From NCBI RefSeq assembly GCF_018130245.1, contig NZ_JAFCKP010000031.1, positions 1-37,192 of the forward strand: a stretch of 37,192 nt of DNA, read 5' to 3'. This DNA comes from Bradyrhizobium sp. SZCCT0231. GTDB lineage: Bacteria; Pseudomonadota; Alphaproteobacteria; Rhizobiales; Xanthobacteraceae. The notes under the pieces are model-generated. The model was not told the origin of the DNA, made no database searches, and saw nothing but the letters and a program-made list of their open reading frames with translations. Both the position numbers and the translations under genes were made by a program. Shown one piece after another: positions 26,382 to 36,659 of the stretch. Each line of letters starts with the position of its first letter. The first letter of the stretch is position 1.

Positions 26382-27272
26382 TCAGGCGGCGATGACGTCG
26401 TCGTCTTTCTTCAGGCAGGCGATGAAACTTTGCAGTGCGCTGTATTGATGTCCGGCGCTGCGCTGGATGAAGAGCGTCTCCGCGCGTGCATGCGGCGCGC
26501 CGAGCGTGTGGATGGAGACACTGCCGTTCATCGCGCTGCGCTCGACGACGGCGCGCGGCAGCAGCGTCACGCCCATGTCGGCGGCGACACAGCCGATCAT
26601 GCCGTCGAGCGTGCCGAGCTCGAAGCGTGCGGCCGAGGGCCAGCCGAACTCGACGAACACCTGCTCGAGCCGCTGACGGTAGGTGCAGCCGGTGCGGAAA
26701 ACCAGCGCGGTCGGGCCTGACTCCGGCGTGCCGGCGCGCAGCTCGGCCAGCGAAGCCCAGCGTCGTGCGCTGACCAGCACCAGCTCCTCGCGGAAGGCGC
26801 TGGTCGCGGTGAGGTCGGCATGTGCGATAGGGCCTGCGACGAAGGCGCCGTCGAGCGTGCCTTCGAGCACGCCGGCGACGAGGTCGGCCGTGGTTGCGGT
26901 GCGCAGGGAGAGGCGCACGGCCGGGAAGCGGCGGTGGAAATCGGCGAGCAGCGGCGGCAATCGCACGGCTGCCGTTGTCTCCATCGAGCCGATCGCGAGC
27001 GGACCCTTCGGTTCGCCATCGTCTCGTGCGGCGAGCAAGGCTTCACGCGAGAGCGCCGTCATCTTTTGCGCGTAGGGGAGGAGGCGCTTGCCGGCGCCGG
27101 TCAGCGTCATGCCACGGCTGTGGCGCTCGAACAGCGGCGTGCCGATCTCCGCCTCCAATGCCTTCACGCGCTGGGTGACGTTCGACTGCACGGTGTTGAG
27201 CTCTTCGGCGGCGCGGGTGATGCCGCCGGTGCGGGCGACGGCGGCGAAGGTCTTGATGTCGCTGAGTTCCAT
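26382..27272 (-). CDS. LysR-family transcriptional regulator
   Basis: The 296-residue protein has a helix-turn-helix at residues about 1-60 (MELSDIKTFAAVARTGGITRAA-type start, LNTVQSNVTQRVKALE as recognition helix) followed by the LysR substrate-binding domain. The ATG at 27272 is preferred to an in-frame upstream start, as the family always begins with the MELxDLxxF-like segment. It is divergent from a nitronate monooxygenase gene and most likely controls it; the cyclase gene lies downstream in the same orientation and may also be a target. Confidence 0.93.
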   Translation of the reverse strand: MELSDIKTFAAVARTGGITRAAEELNTVQSNVTQRVKALEAEIGTPLFERHSRGMTLTGAGKRLLPYAQKMTALSREALLAARDDGEPKGPLAIGSMETTAAVRLPPLLADFHRRFPAVRLSLRTATTADLVAGVLEGTLDGAFVAGPIAHADLTATSAFREELVLVSARRWASLAELRAGTPESGPTALVFRTGCTYRQRLEQVFVEFGWPSAARFELGTLDGMIGCVAADMGVTLLPRAVVERSAMNGSVSIHTLGAPHARAETLFIQRSAGHQYSALQSFIACLKKDDDVIAA

Positions 27273-27310
27273 GGCATCGTTTCGCTTTTGAGATGGCGGC
27301 GTTCGCAATA

Positions 27311-27327
27311 ATTCATTTTTCGAGAAT
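27311..27327. promoter_or_regulatory. LysR-type box
   Basis: ATTC-N9-GAAT, which contains the T-N11-A core of LysR operators, in the 97-base divergent gap between lysR and the monooxygenase gene. A second partial repeat, CGAGA/TCTCG, spans 27321-27347. Confidence 0.45.
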
Positions 27328-27369
27328 GCTAGTCGCGCCTAGTCTCGCTGTCCAGATCGGGGAGGAGCC

Positions 27370-28350
27370 ATGCCGATTGTGACACCGCTGACCACGCTGC
27401 TTCAGATCGAGCATCCGATCCTGCTGGCGCCGATGGATGTCATTGCCGGCAGCCGGCTGGTCTCGGCCGTGAGCCGCGCCGGCGGCTTCGGCATTCTCGG
27501 CGGCGGCTATGGCGAGCGGGCGTGGCTGGAGCAGGAGACGGCGAAGCTCGCCGGTCTGCATGCGCCGTTCGGGATCGGATTCATCACCTGGAGCCTCGCG
27601 AGGCGGCCCGAGCTTCTCGACATCGCGCTCGGCGCAAAACCATCCGCGATCATGTTGTCGTTCGGCGATCCCGCGCCATTCGCGCCGAGGATCAGGTCCG
27701 CCGGCGCCCGCCTGATCTGTCAGGTGCAGGACGAGGCGATGGCGCGGCGGGCGCTCGAGGCCGGCGCCGACATCCTGATCGCGCAAGGGACGGAGGCGGG
27801 CGGTCATGGTGCTTCGCGCTCCACGATCGATCTCGTGCCTGCCATTGTCGATCTCGCTGCGGGGCGCGTTCCCGTGGTGGCGGCCGGCGGCATCGCCGAC
27901 GGGCGCGGGCTCGCTGCCATGATGATGCTCGGCGCGAGCGGCGTGCTGCTCGGCACGCGTTTCTATGCGAGCCAGGAGGCCGATGGCGCGGAGGAGGCCA
28001 AGCGGCGCATCTGCGCGGCGAACTCTGGTTCGACGGTGCGCGGCATCATCTTCGATCTGTCCCGCAACAATGTCTGGCCGGCGCCGTTCACGGGACGGTG
28101 CCTGGTCAACGACCATGCGCGGCGCTGGATCGGGCGCGAGGTCGAGCTAATGCAGAATGTCGCCGCAGTCGCGGCCGAGTATGCGGCAGCAAGGGCGGCG
28201 GGCAATTTCGACATCGCCGCGGTGATCGCGGGCGAGGCGGTCGGGCTGATCCATGATATTCCACCGGCGGCGGAGATCGTGGAGCGGATTGCGGTGGAGG
28301 CGGAGCAGCTGCTCGCCGGGCGGAGAAACTCGGTAGCGGCAGCGGCGTAG
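27370..28350 (+). CDS. Nitronate monooxygenase family flavoprotein
   Basis: The 326-residue TIM-barrel FMN enzyme is of the 2-nitropropane dioxygenase/nitronate monooxygenase family. Landmarks are PILLAPMDVIAG, the FMN-binding IAQGTEAGGHG (histidine as candidate catalytic base) and AAGGIADGRGLAAMMMLGASGVLLGTRF. The family oxidises nitronates such as propionate-3-nitronate, or acts as an enoyl reductase-like enzyme in other pathways. It is divergent from lysR. Confidence 0.92.
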   Translation: MPIVTPLTTLLQIEHPILLAPMDVIAGSRLVSAVSRAGGFGILGGGYGERAWLEQETAKLAGLHAPFGIGFITWSLARRPELLDIALGAKPSAIMLSFGDPAPFAPRIRSAGARLICQVQDEAMARRALEAGADILIAQGTEAGGHGASRSTIDLVPAIVDLAAGRVPVVAAGGIADGRGLAAMMMLGASGVLLGTRFYASQEADGAEEAKRRICAANSGSTVRGIIFDLSRNNVWPAPFTGRCLVNDHARRWIGREVELMQNVAAVAAEYAAARAAGNFDIAAVIAGEAVGLIHDIPPAAEIVERIAVEAEQLLAGRRNSVAAAA

Positions 28351-28358
28351 ACTTCTTC

Positions 28359-28516
28359 ACCCTCCCCTGGAGGGGGAGGGTCGCTACGCATGTAGCGAAG
28401 CGAAATGCGTGGCGGGGTGGGGTGATCTCTCCACACGGGCAGCGTCTCAATGGAGGGACTGTCACCCCACCCCGCTCGCGCTTTGCGCGATCGACCCTCC
28501 CCCTCCAGGGGAGGGT
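28359..28516. repeat. Palindromic intergenic repeat of the CCCTCCCC type
   Basis: Terminal arms ACCCTCCCCTGG...GGGAGGGTCG and CGACCCTCCC...CCAGGGGAGGGT are complementary over about 25 bases, and an inner pair GCGGGGTGGGGTGA / TCACCCCACCCCGC is perfect. It lies between the two monooxygenase genes, starting nine bases after the first and ending 23 bases before the second, so it could separate their transcripts. Confidence 0.85.
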
Positions 28517-28539
28517 AAGAAAGAACGAGAGAACAAACC

Positions 28540-29981
<1,442 letters not shown>

Positions 29982-29998
29982 ATTTCAAGAGTGGTCCG

Positions 29999-30219
29999 AT
30001 GTGTCTGCTTTGCGACGATGAGAAGGCCTACCAGGCCTACATGAATTACCTCGACAAGATGGAGCGGCAGGGCAAGGCTGCCGATCCCAATGTCGCCGTC
30101 AACGCCGTGCTCGACGAGATCGAGGCGGCCGCGAAAGCCGCCGCCAAGAAAAACGTCATGCAAGACGACCCGGCCAACGACAAGACCCTGTCTCCGTTCT
30201 TCTGCAGCCCGATCAATAA

Positions 30220-30223
<4 letters not shown>
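29999..30223 (+). CDS. Small conserved protein between gatC and gatA, 74 aa
   Basis: The 74-residue charged helical protein begins [20 protein letters not shown], with a CxxC pair at the very N-terminus and one more cysteine near the end (FFCSPINK). It starts 17 bases after gatC and overlaps gatA by four bases (ATGA), which argues strongly that it is translated. Its function is unknown; the CxxC could bind a metal. Similar small genes occur at this place in related genomes, from memory. Confidence 0.8.
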
Positions 30224-31691
<1,468 letters not shown>

Positions 31692-31695
<4 letters not shown>

Positions 31696-31988
31696 ATGTC
31701 GCCGACTTCATCGCGAGCCTCGACGGCGCGGCGCCCGCGCCGGAGCTGAACGCGCCGCTCGCCGGCCTCTGGTGGGCGGCGAAGGGCGACTGGGACCGCG
31801 CGCACAAGATCGTTCAGGACGAGAGCAGCCGTGAGGCGGCCTGGGTGCACGCCTACCTGCACCGCGTCGAAGGCGACCTCGGCAATGCCGGCTACTGGTA
31901 TCGCCAGGCCGGCCGGCCGGCGGCAAAGGATTCATTGGAAGCGGAGTGGGAGCGGATCGCTGCCACGCTGCTCGGGAGCAAGACATGA
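31692..31988 (+). CDS. Small protein between gatA and gatB, 98 aa
   Basis: The 98-residue protein is rich in Trp and Ala ([40 protein letters not shown]), with the helical look of a TPR-like protein. The GTG at 31692 is chosen because it overlaps the gatA stop (GTGA) and has GCGAGG five bases upstream; GTG codons at 31686 and 31689 are alternatives. The end overlaps gatB by four bases (ATGA). The function is unknown, but the double overlap means its synthesis is coupled to that of GatA and GatB. Confidence 0.8.
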
Positions 31989-33463
31989 GCACGGCCACGC
32001 ACAAGCTTCTCAAGGGCGCAACGGGCGATTGGGAGATGGTCATCGGCATGGAGATCCATGCCCAGGTGACGTCGAACTCAAAGCTGTTCTCGGGTGCCTC
32101 CACCACGTTCGGCGGCGAGCCGAACAGCCACGTGTCGCTGGTCGACGCGGCGATGCCGGGCATGCTGCCCGTGATCAACGAGGAATGTGTCAGGCAGGCT
32201 GTCCGGACCGGGCTCGGTCTCAACGCGAAGATCAATCTGCGCTCGGTGTTCGACCGCAAGAACTATTTCTATCCGGACTCGCCGCAGGGTTATCAGATCA
32301 GCCAGTACAAGTCGCCGATCGTCGGCGAGGGCGAGGTCGTCGTCGAACTGGACGGCGGCAAGACGGCCATCATCGGTATCGAGCGGCTGCATCTGGAACA
32401 GGATGCAGGCAAGTTGCTGCATGACCAGTCGCCGACCATGTCCTTTGTCGACCTCAACCGCTGCGGCGTGGCGTTGATGGAGATCGTCTCCAAGCCCGAC
32501 ATCCGCGATGCCGAGCAGGCCAAGGCCTATGTGACCAAGCTGCGCTCGATCCTGCGCTATCTCGGCACCTGCGACGGCGACATGGAGAAGGGCTCCTTGC
32601 GCGCCGACGTCAACGTCTCCGTGCGCAAGCCCGGCGGGCCGCTCGGCACCCGCTGCGAGATCAAGAACATGAACTCGATCACCTTCATCGGCCAGGCGAT
32701 CGAGTACGAGGCGCGGCGCCAGATCGAGATCCTCGAGGACGGCGGCGAAATCGGCCAGGAGACGCGGCTCTACGACCCCAACAAGGGGGAGACGCGCTCG
32801 ATGCGGTCGAAGGAAGAGGCACACGACTATCGCTACTTCCCCGATCCCGACCTGTTGCCGCTGGAGTTCAGCCAGGAATTCGTCGACGAGCTGAAGACTG
32901 AGCTGCCGGAGCTGCCGGACCAGAAGAAGACGCGCTTCGTCGCCGATTTCGGCCTGTCGGCCTATGATGCGAGCGTGCTCGTCGCCGAGCGCGAGAGCGC
33001 GGTGTTCTACGAGACGGTGCTCGACAAGCTCGCCAACCGCGCGCGCGACGGCAAGATGGCGGCGAACTGGGTGATCAACGAGCTGTTCGGCCGCCTCAAC
33101 AAGGAAGGCCGGGATATTACGGACTCTCCCGTCAACGCCGAGCAGCTGGCTGCGATCATCGACCTGATCGGCGAGGGCACGATCTCCGGCAAGATCGCCA
33201 AGGACCTGTTCGAGATCGTCTGGCAGGAGGGCGGCGATCCCCGTGCGCTGGTGGAAAGCCGCGGCATGAAGCAGGTCACCGATCTCTCGGCGATCGAGAA
33301 GGTGGTCGACGACATCATCGCGGCCAATCCCGACAAGGCCGCGCAGGTCAAGGACAAGCCGCAGTCGCTCGGCTGGTTCGTCGGCCAGGTGATGAAGGCG
33401 TCCGCCGGCAAGGCCAACCCGCAGAGCGTCAACGACCTGCTCAAGTCCAAGCTCGGCGTCTAG
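31985..33463 (+). CDS. gatB: Asp/Glu-tRNA(Asn/Gln) amidotransferase subunit B
   Basis: The 492-residue subunit binds and activates the mischarged tRNA. It has the GatB signatures [10 protein letters not shown] near the N-terminus, [37 protein letters not shown] and a C-terminal YqeY-like domain ending in LLKSKLGV. It is the last gene of the operon and is followed by a strong hairpin. Confidence 0.98.
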   Translation: MSTATHKLLKGATGDWEMVIGMEIHAQVTSNSKLFSGASTTFGGEPNSHVSLVDAAMPGMLPVINEECVRQAVRTGLGLNAKINLRSVFDRKNYFYPDSPQGYQISQYKSPIVGEGEVVVELDGGKTAIIGIERLHLEQDAGKLLHDQSPTMSFVDLNRCGVALMEIVSKPDIRDAEQAKAYVTKLRSILRYLGTCDGDMEKGSLRADVNVSVRKPGGPLGTRCEIKNMNSITFIGQAIEYEARRQIEILEDGGEIGQETRLYDPNKGETRSMRSKEEAHDYRYFPDPDLLPLEFSQEFVDELKTELPELPDQKKTRFVADFGLSAYDASVLVAERESAVFYETVLDKLANRARDGKMAANWVINELFGRLNKEGRDITDSPVNAEQLAAIIDLIGEGTISGKIAKDLFEIVWQEGGDPRALVESRGMKQVTDLSAIEKVVDDIIAANPDKAAQVKDKPQSLGWFVGQVMKASAGKANPQSVNDLLKSKLGV

Positions 33464-33477
33464 TCCTCGCGCGTTCG

Positions 33478-33510
33478 AACGAGGTGACGGACACGCATCG
33501 TCACCTCGTT
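33478..33510 (+). terminator. Terminator hairpin of the gat operon
   Basis: Perfect 12-bp stem AACGAGGTGACG / CGTCACCTCGTT with a nine-base loop, 14 bases after the gatB stop. No T run follows, so it may need Rho or act as a stability hairpin. Confidence 0.65.
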
Positions 33511-34029
33511 GCGGGTTCGCGATGCGACGTTCGCGCGCATCGTCGGCGGCAAACATCACCCGCTCAGGGCGCGCAGCGCCACCGAATCGCCGTCGCGCGA
33601 TTCGCGCAAAACGGCGGCTTGCACACGCTCCGACGAGCGCTTCCGCCGTTAAGCATGAAAATAATTTCGTTGCCAAAATTCGCGACTCAGAGTCCGCGAC
33701 TCGCCTCCGCGAGGCGATCGAGCGCTTTGCAGCGTGCTTCGTCGCACTGATCACGCGTGATGTGCGTGCACAGAATAGTACTTGCTGCATAGAGTTTTTT
33801 TGCAATCGCTGCGCTTGACGACGTCGATGCTGCGAGAAGCATTTGCAATCGCAGACGCGTGTCTCTGCGTGTCGGCAAATCAAGCGCGGCTGGCGCACGC
33901 GCACCGCGCCGTCAACACTTCCTTAAGTGAGAAGATGTTTTTTTCGTCGTGTTGGTGTATTCGGGGTGAGTGCATTCGATCCCCGAATGCACGCAGCGAT
34001 TAAAGCCATCTCACACATCGGAGGGCAAC
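33511..34029. other. Intergenic region with A/T-rich patches and inverted repeats
   Basis: About 520 bases without a credible gene; frames here lack the codon bias of the rest of the window. It includes a perfect 12-bp palindrome ATCACGCGTGAT at 33750-33761, T runs at about 33795 and 33938, a TTGACG at about 33817 that could be a -35, and the paired hairpins at 33959-33992. It most likely holds the promoter and a long leader of the lysine-rich peptide gene. Confidence 0.5.
33959..33992 (+). promoter_or_regulatory. Two mutually exclusive leader hairpins
   Basis: ATTCGGGG at 33959-33966 can pair with CCCCGAAT at 33981-33988 (8 bp, 14-base loop), and GTGCATTCG at 33970-33978 can pair with CGAATGCAC at 33984-33992 (9 bp, 5-base loop). 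Both use 33984-33988, so only one can form at a time. The structure ends 37 bases before the start of the lysine-rich peptide gene. Confidence 0.5.
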
Positions 34030-34128
34030 ATGGCCAAGAAAGCGAAGAAGGCGAAGAAGGCGAAGAAGGCGAAGAGCGCAGTGAAGAAGACTGCGAAGAA
34101 GACCCGCAAGGTCGCGAAGAAGAAGTAA
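34030..34128 (+). CDS. Lysine/alanine-rich histone H1-like small protein, 32 aa
   Basis: ATG at 34030 is preceded by GGAGGG at an ideal distance and the frame ends in TAA at 34126. The 32-residue product is MAKKAKKAKKAKKA followed by a similar Lys/Ala/Thr part; 18 residues are Lys or Arg and there are no acidic residues. Such peptides resemble the tails of histone H1-like proteins and of TopA and RNase R in this same window, and would bind DNA or RNA. The short repeats of GCGAAGAAG favour slippage, so length may vary between strains. Function is inferred only from composition. Confidence 0.75.
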   Translation: MAKKAKKAKKAKKAKSAVKKTAKKTRKVAKKK

Positions 34129-34143
34129 CTTCGCTTCTGAAGT

Positions 34144-34167
34144 TGCCGGCTCTTAAAGTAGCCGGCA
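34144..34167 (+). terminator. Hairpin after the lysine-rich peptide gene
   Basis: Perfect 8-bp stem TGCCGGCT / AGCCGGCA with an eight-base loop, 16 bases after the TAA. It is the likely terminator or 3' stability element; no T tract follows. Confidence 0.55.
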
Positions 34168-34235
34168 CGTCATCAGCGCCTCCCAGAGGTTCTGGTCGAC
34201 GATAGAGGGTGTCGGCGAGACATCAGGTCAACGGT

Positions 34236-34281
34236 CGGACCGTTCTCTTTCGCGGTCCGGCAGAAGAAACGAGTTTTCTTC
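34236..34281. other. Two adjacent perfect hairpins, possible structured RNA
   Basis: CGGACCG / CGGTCCG at 34236-34259 (10-base loop) and GAAGAAA / TTTCTTC at 34263-34281 (5-base loop), three bases apart. The second has T-rich sequence on its 3' side, as a terminator would. They could end a small RNA or a longer transcript of the lysine-rich peptide gene. Confidence 0.35.
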
Positions 34282-34994
34282 GTTCGGTGCGGTTCTCCTT
34301 CTCGAGGGCTCCGCAATTTCACGAGAGGCCTTCGGGCCAATGTGAAATCTGGTCCTGACGTGTTCGCCGACGCCCTCGTTCTCTTGAAGCCGGGGCATTG
34401 CCGGCATCCCATTCCCCCTTCGACATTACTGACCTGGAACGCGCGAGCTCATCGCGCCCTTGCTCGAACTGCCTTGGCGCACGCCCGGGCTGCGGCCTGA
34501 TGCACGGTTTCGCACGCCGCTTCTCCGTTCGCGGTGTCATCGCCCGGCTTGACCGGGCGATCCAGTACTCCCAGACGGCAGCGATTGAATCGATAAGCTG
34601 CGGCGTACTGGATTCCCCGCCTGCGCGGGGAATGACAGCACGGGGTGCGGCCACGACAGTGACCCCCCCCCATTCACATTCTAACCACACGACACGCGCC
34701 ACTGCGTGCGATGGTTATCGATGTCCTGAAATCCCAGGGTAAACCGAATCTGACGAACTGCAGAAGTGCCTGCAAACCGGGGGCTTTCTGAATTTCCCGT
34801 GCGCGAGTCCTGCGCTCGCGTTTACGTCTGCTTCATCGCGATACTTAAACTGCCATTCAAATTTGCCCGCCATCATCGCCTCCAACAAGCCGGCAAACGG
34901 CATGGGCAAGAAGACTCGGGGATGAGTTGAACGGTTTTTCGGACGGGAGCCGCGCTCGGGGGACGAGGCGGCATAAGAACAAAGGGGATGCGTG
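34282..34994. other. Gene-free stretch containing one repeat element
   Basis: Apart from the palindromic repeat at 34536-34635, I see no convincing gene. Open frames on both strands here are short, lack ribosome sites, and read through the repeat. The last 20 bases hold the AAGGGG ribosome site of the next gene. Confidence 0.5.
34536..34635. repeat. Palindromic intergenic repeat
   Basis: GTCATCGCCCGG with its own small stem at the left, CCAGTAC paired with GTACTGG inside, and a CCCCGC-CTGC-GCGGGG hairpin followed by AATGAC at the right. The element type (GATCCAGTA...TACTGGATTCCCCGC) is common in Rhodopseudomonas and Bradyrhizobium-type genomes. Confidence 0.8.
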
Positions 34995-35261
34995 ATGTTT
35001 CAGGGTACTTTCGATCTGGAGACGGCAACGCCGGTCGACGCGAGCGCGCTGTCGGACGTGCTGTTCGAGCGCGGGATCTATTGGGCGAGCGGCCGCTCCG
35101 GGATCGTCGATCTCGTCGCCGCGCACAAATGGTTCAACCTCGCCGCGTTGAAGGGCCGCAAGGATGCCGTAGCGCTGCGCCAGGAAGTCGCCGGACAGAT
35201 GTCGGACACCGAGATCTCGGTCGCGCAGCGCGAGGCGAGGGCCTGGGTCTCCGCGCACTGA
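34995..35261 (+). CDS. Sel1-like repeat small protein, 88 aa
   Basis: The protein has the helical segment LVAAHKWFNLAALKGRKDA, which is the Sel1-like consensus (AxKWFxxAAxxGxxxA), plus one flanking helix pair. Start ATG at 34995 follows AAGGGG by about eight bases; the GTG at 34992 is the alternative. Sel1 repeats mediate protein contacts. Such short stand-alone proteins are common in Bradyrhizobium. Isolated gene. Confidence 0.8.
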   Translation: MFQGTFDLETATPVDASALSDVLFERGIYWASGRSGIVDLVAAHKWFNLAALKGRKDAVALRQEVAGQMSDTEISVAQREARAWVSAH

Positions 35262-35354
35262 GATGAGAACCGCGTCTGACCCGTATTTGCACGGGTAGGC
35301 CCGGTTGCGCTGAATCAAGCTTCCGCATCGTGCCGCCGCATAAGACCCGACGGC

Positions 35355-35564
35355 ATGGGCGACCAAGACACCAATGGACGATGGCTGCCGATTCAGATCG
35401 CTCCCGATGAGTGCGATCTGGAACTGGGACGCCTGCACAAGACGGGAATTTTGCCCTGGCCCTTTCCATGCCGGCGCAAGGGCGGCGTCTGGTTCAATGT
35501 TTGGGCCGACGAGGCCGTGCTGATATCGCCCTCGCATTGGCGGATATGGCGATCCGGTATCTAG
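35355..35564 (+). CDS. Small hypothetical protein, 69 aa
   Basis: The sequence GRWLPIQIAPDECDLELGRL and LPWPFPCRRKGGVWFNVW, ending PSHWRIWRS, has the composition and pattern of a real small protein: a PFPCR motif followed by W-rich strands and a terminal HWRxW, which I recall from small rhizobial hypothetical proteins. No good ribosome site precedes the ATG, so the start is unsure. Function unknown. Confidence 0.5.
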   Translation: MGDQDTNGRWLPIQIAPDECDLELGRLHKTGILPWPFPCRRKGGVWFNVWADEAVLISPSHWRIWRSGI

Positions 35565-35672
35565 GTGCGTGCACACGTATATAAGGAGCACGCGAATCGA
35601 GCTGGGTTAGTCGCGCTCATCCTTGCGCCAGGCTTTCGCGCCGGCGTCACGATCGCTTTCAGGTGAAAGAAC

Positions 35673-35696
35673 GCAGAAGACCTTGGTTGATTCTGC
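35673..35696 (-). terminator. Likely terminator of tRNA-Ser
   Basis: Minus-strand hairpin GCAGAA-N12-TTCTGC, eight bases after the tRNA 3' end, followed on that strand by GTTCTTTC. Confidence 0.4.
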
Positions 35697-35703
35697 TGCT
35701 GGA

Positions 35704-35796
35704 TGGCGGAGAGGGAGGGATTCGAACCCTCGATACAGCTTGAGACCGTATGACGCTTTAGCAAAGCGTTGCCTTCAGCCACTCGGCCACCTCTCC
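35704..35796 (-). tRNA. tRNA-Ser (anticodon GCU)
   Basis: A complete class II tRNA on the minus strand: acceptor arms GGAGAGG (5') and CCTCTCC (3') pair perfectly, the anticodon loop TTGCTAA sits on the stem ACGCT/AGCGT with anticodon GCT at forward 35760-35762, a long variable arm follows, and the T loop is GGTTCGAATCC-like. The 3' CCA is encoded (forward 35704-35706). It decodes AGC and AGU serine codons. Confidence 0.98.
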
Positions 35797-36659
35797 GGTG
35801 CGAGCCTTATGCCTCTAATTACTTGGGGCGGTCAATTTGGAAGCGTGTGTTTTCGCTCGAATATTCCCAGTGATTTTCGAAACAAAACGGGTTTGGTCTC
35901 GGGCGAGAGTGTGGCGCTGCCGAGAACAGGCCCAAGGCTGGAACAAAGGCTGGAACATCTGGCGCATGGCGCAGGGATGATCGGTGCAGAAAAACATCTT
36001 TGCTCGTGTCGAAAGCCGAATTTGCTAGGAAATTCAATGCTGCGCGAGAGGGAGCCTATGGAAAATCGGCATCCCTGCGTCTCGGCTCGCCGAGCTGCCG
36101 GCCCGTCCCCAATCATCCCCGCCTCCGTAACCCCATAAAGAGTGTTCGCCGCGCGCCCCTTAAGGTGTTCCGGTGACCGGGCTTGCGACAGGTTGAAGGC
36201 GCGGAGGGCGGTTGGTGCCTGCTCGTTGAGTCTCCTTTCTGATTCCACGATTCGAGCGCGTCAAAGCAGCTCCAGGCCGAGGTCTCGGCTGCGGCGCCTC
36301 ATGTGGGGAACTTTGATGGCAAGTGGAACTGTTCAAAAAACATCAATGTAAACAATGTGTTGCGAGGGCGATTTGATCACATCTGCGTGTTATTTGTGCA
36401 ACACCCGTCGGAAAACACGTTTCCTCGGCCCGTTTCGGAGCGTTCTCTTGTTGTGTGTGCAAGGACGTTCGGTAATTGTGACTGAGCGACGGAGGGGGGC
36501 ATCCCGAGGTCGTCCCGTTTAGGTCATTCGCTTAAGTCCCTCGCGTTCATGCGGGTGTGTCCGAAGGCGCGAAGGGGCCCAAAGCGGTGATTTAGAGGGG
36601 GTTGGGGAATTGGCCGTCCGGTCAGTGACCTTCCCTGAAGAGCAACTTGGAGGTTTAAC
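35797..36659. other. Long non-coding stretch before the porin gene
   Basis: About 860 bases with no gene I can support. Open frames on both strands lack ribosome sites and family-like sequence. It contains an exact tandem 12-mer AAGGCTGGAACA at 35934-35957 and, toward the right, an A/T-richer stretch (36330-36420) with probable promoter elements for the porin gene. The final part carries GGAGG six bases before the porin ATG. Confidence 0.5.
36448..36476 (+). promoter_or_regulatory. Candidate porin promoter
   Basis: TTGTTG (36448-36453) and GGTAAT (36471-36476) with 17 bases between. This would give a leader of about 175 bases. Both boxes are imperfect. Confidence 0.3.

Noticed and set aside
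32078-33904. 608-codon minus-strand open frame opposite gatB
   Set aside because: Opposite a complete gatB; low-complexity composition and no ribosome site.
34030-34128. GCGAAGAAG repeats as a simple microsatellite rather than a gene
   Set aside because: The strong ribosome site, intact frame with varied codons in the second half and a hairpin after the stop argue for a translated gene.
34319-34702. 127-codon minus-strand frame
   Set aside because: It runs through a dispersed palindromic repeat and has no ribosome site or family-like sequence.
35704-35796. tRNA-Ser as an integration site for a mobile island
   Set aside because: No integrase gene and no second copy of the tRNA 3' end were seen in the window.
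35832-36248. Open frames on both strands between the tRNA and the porin
   Set aside because: No ribosome site, no conserved-looking segment, and a tandem 12-mer inside; not enough for a gene or a pseudogene call.
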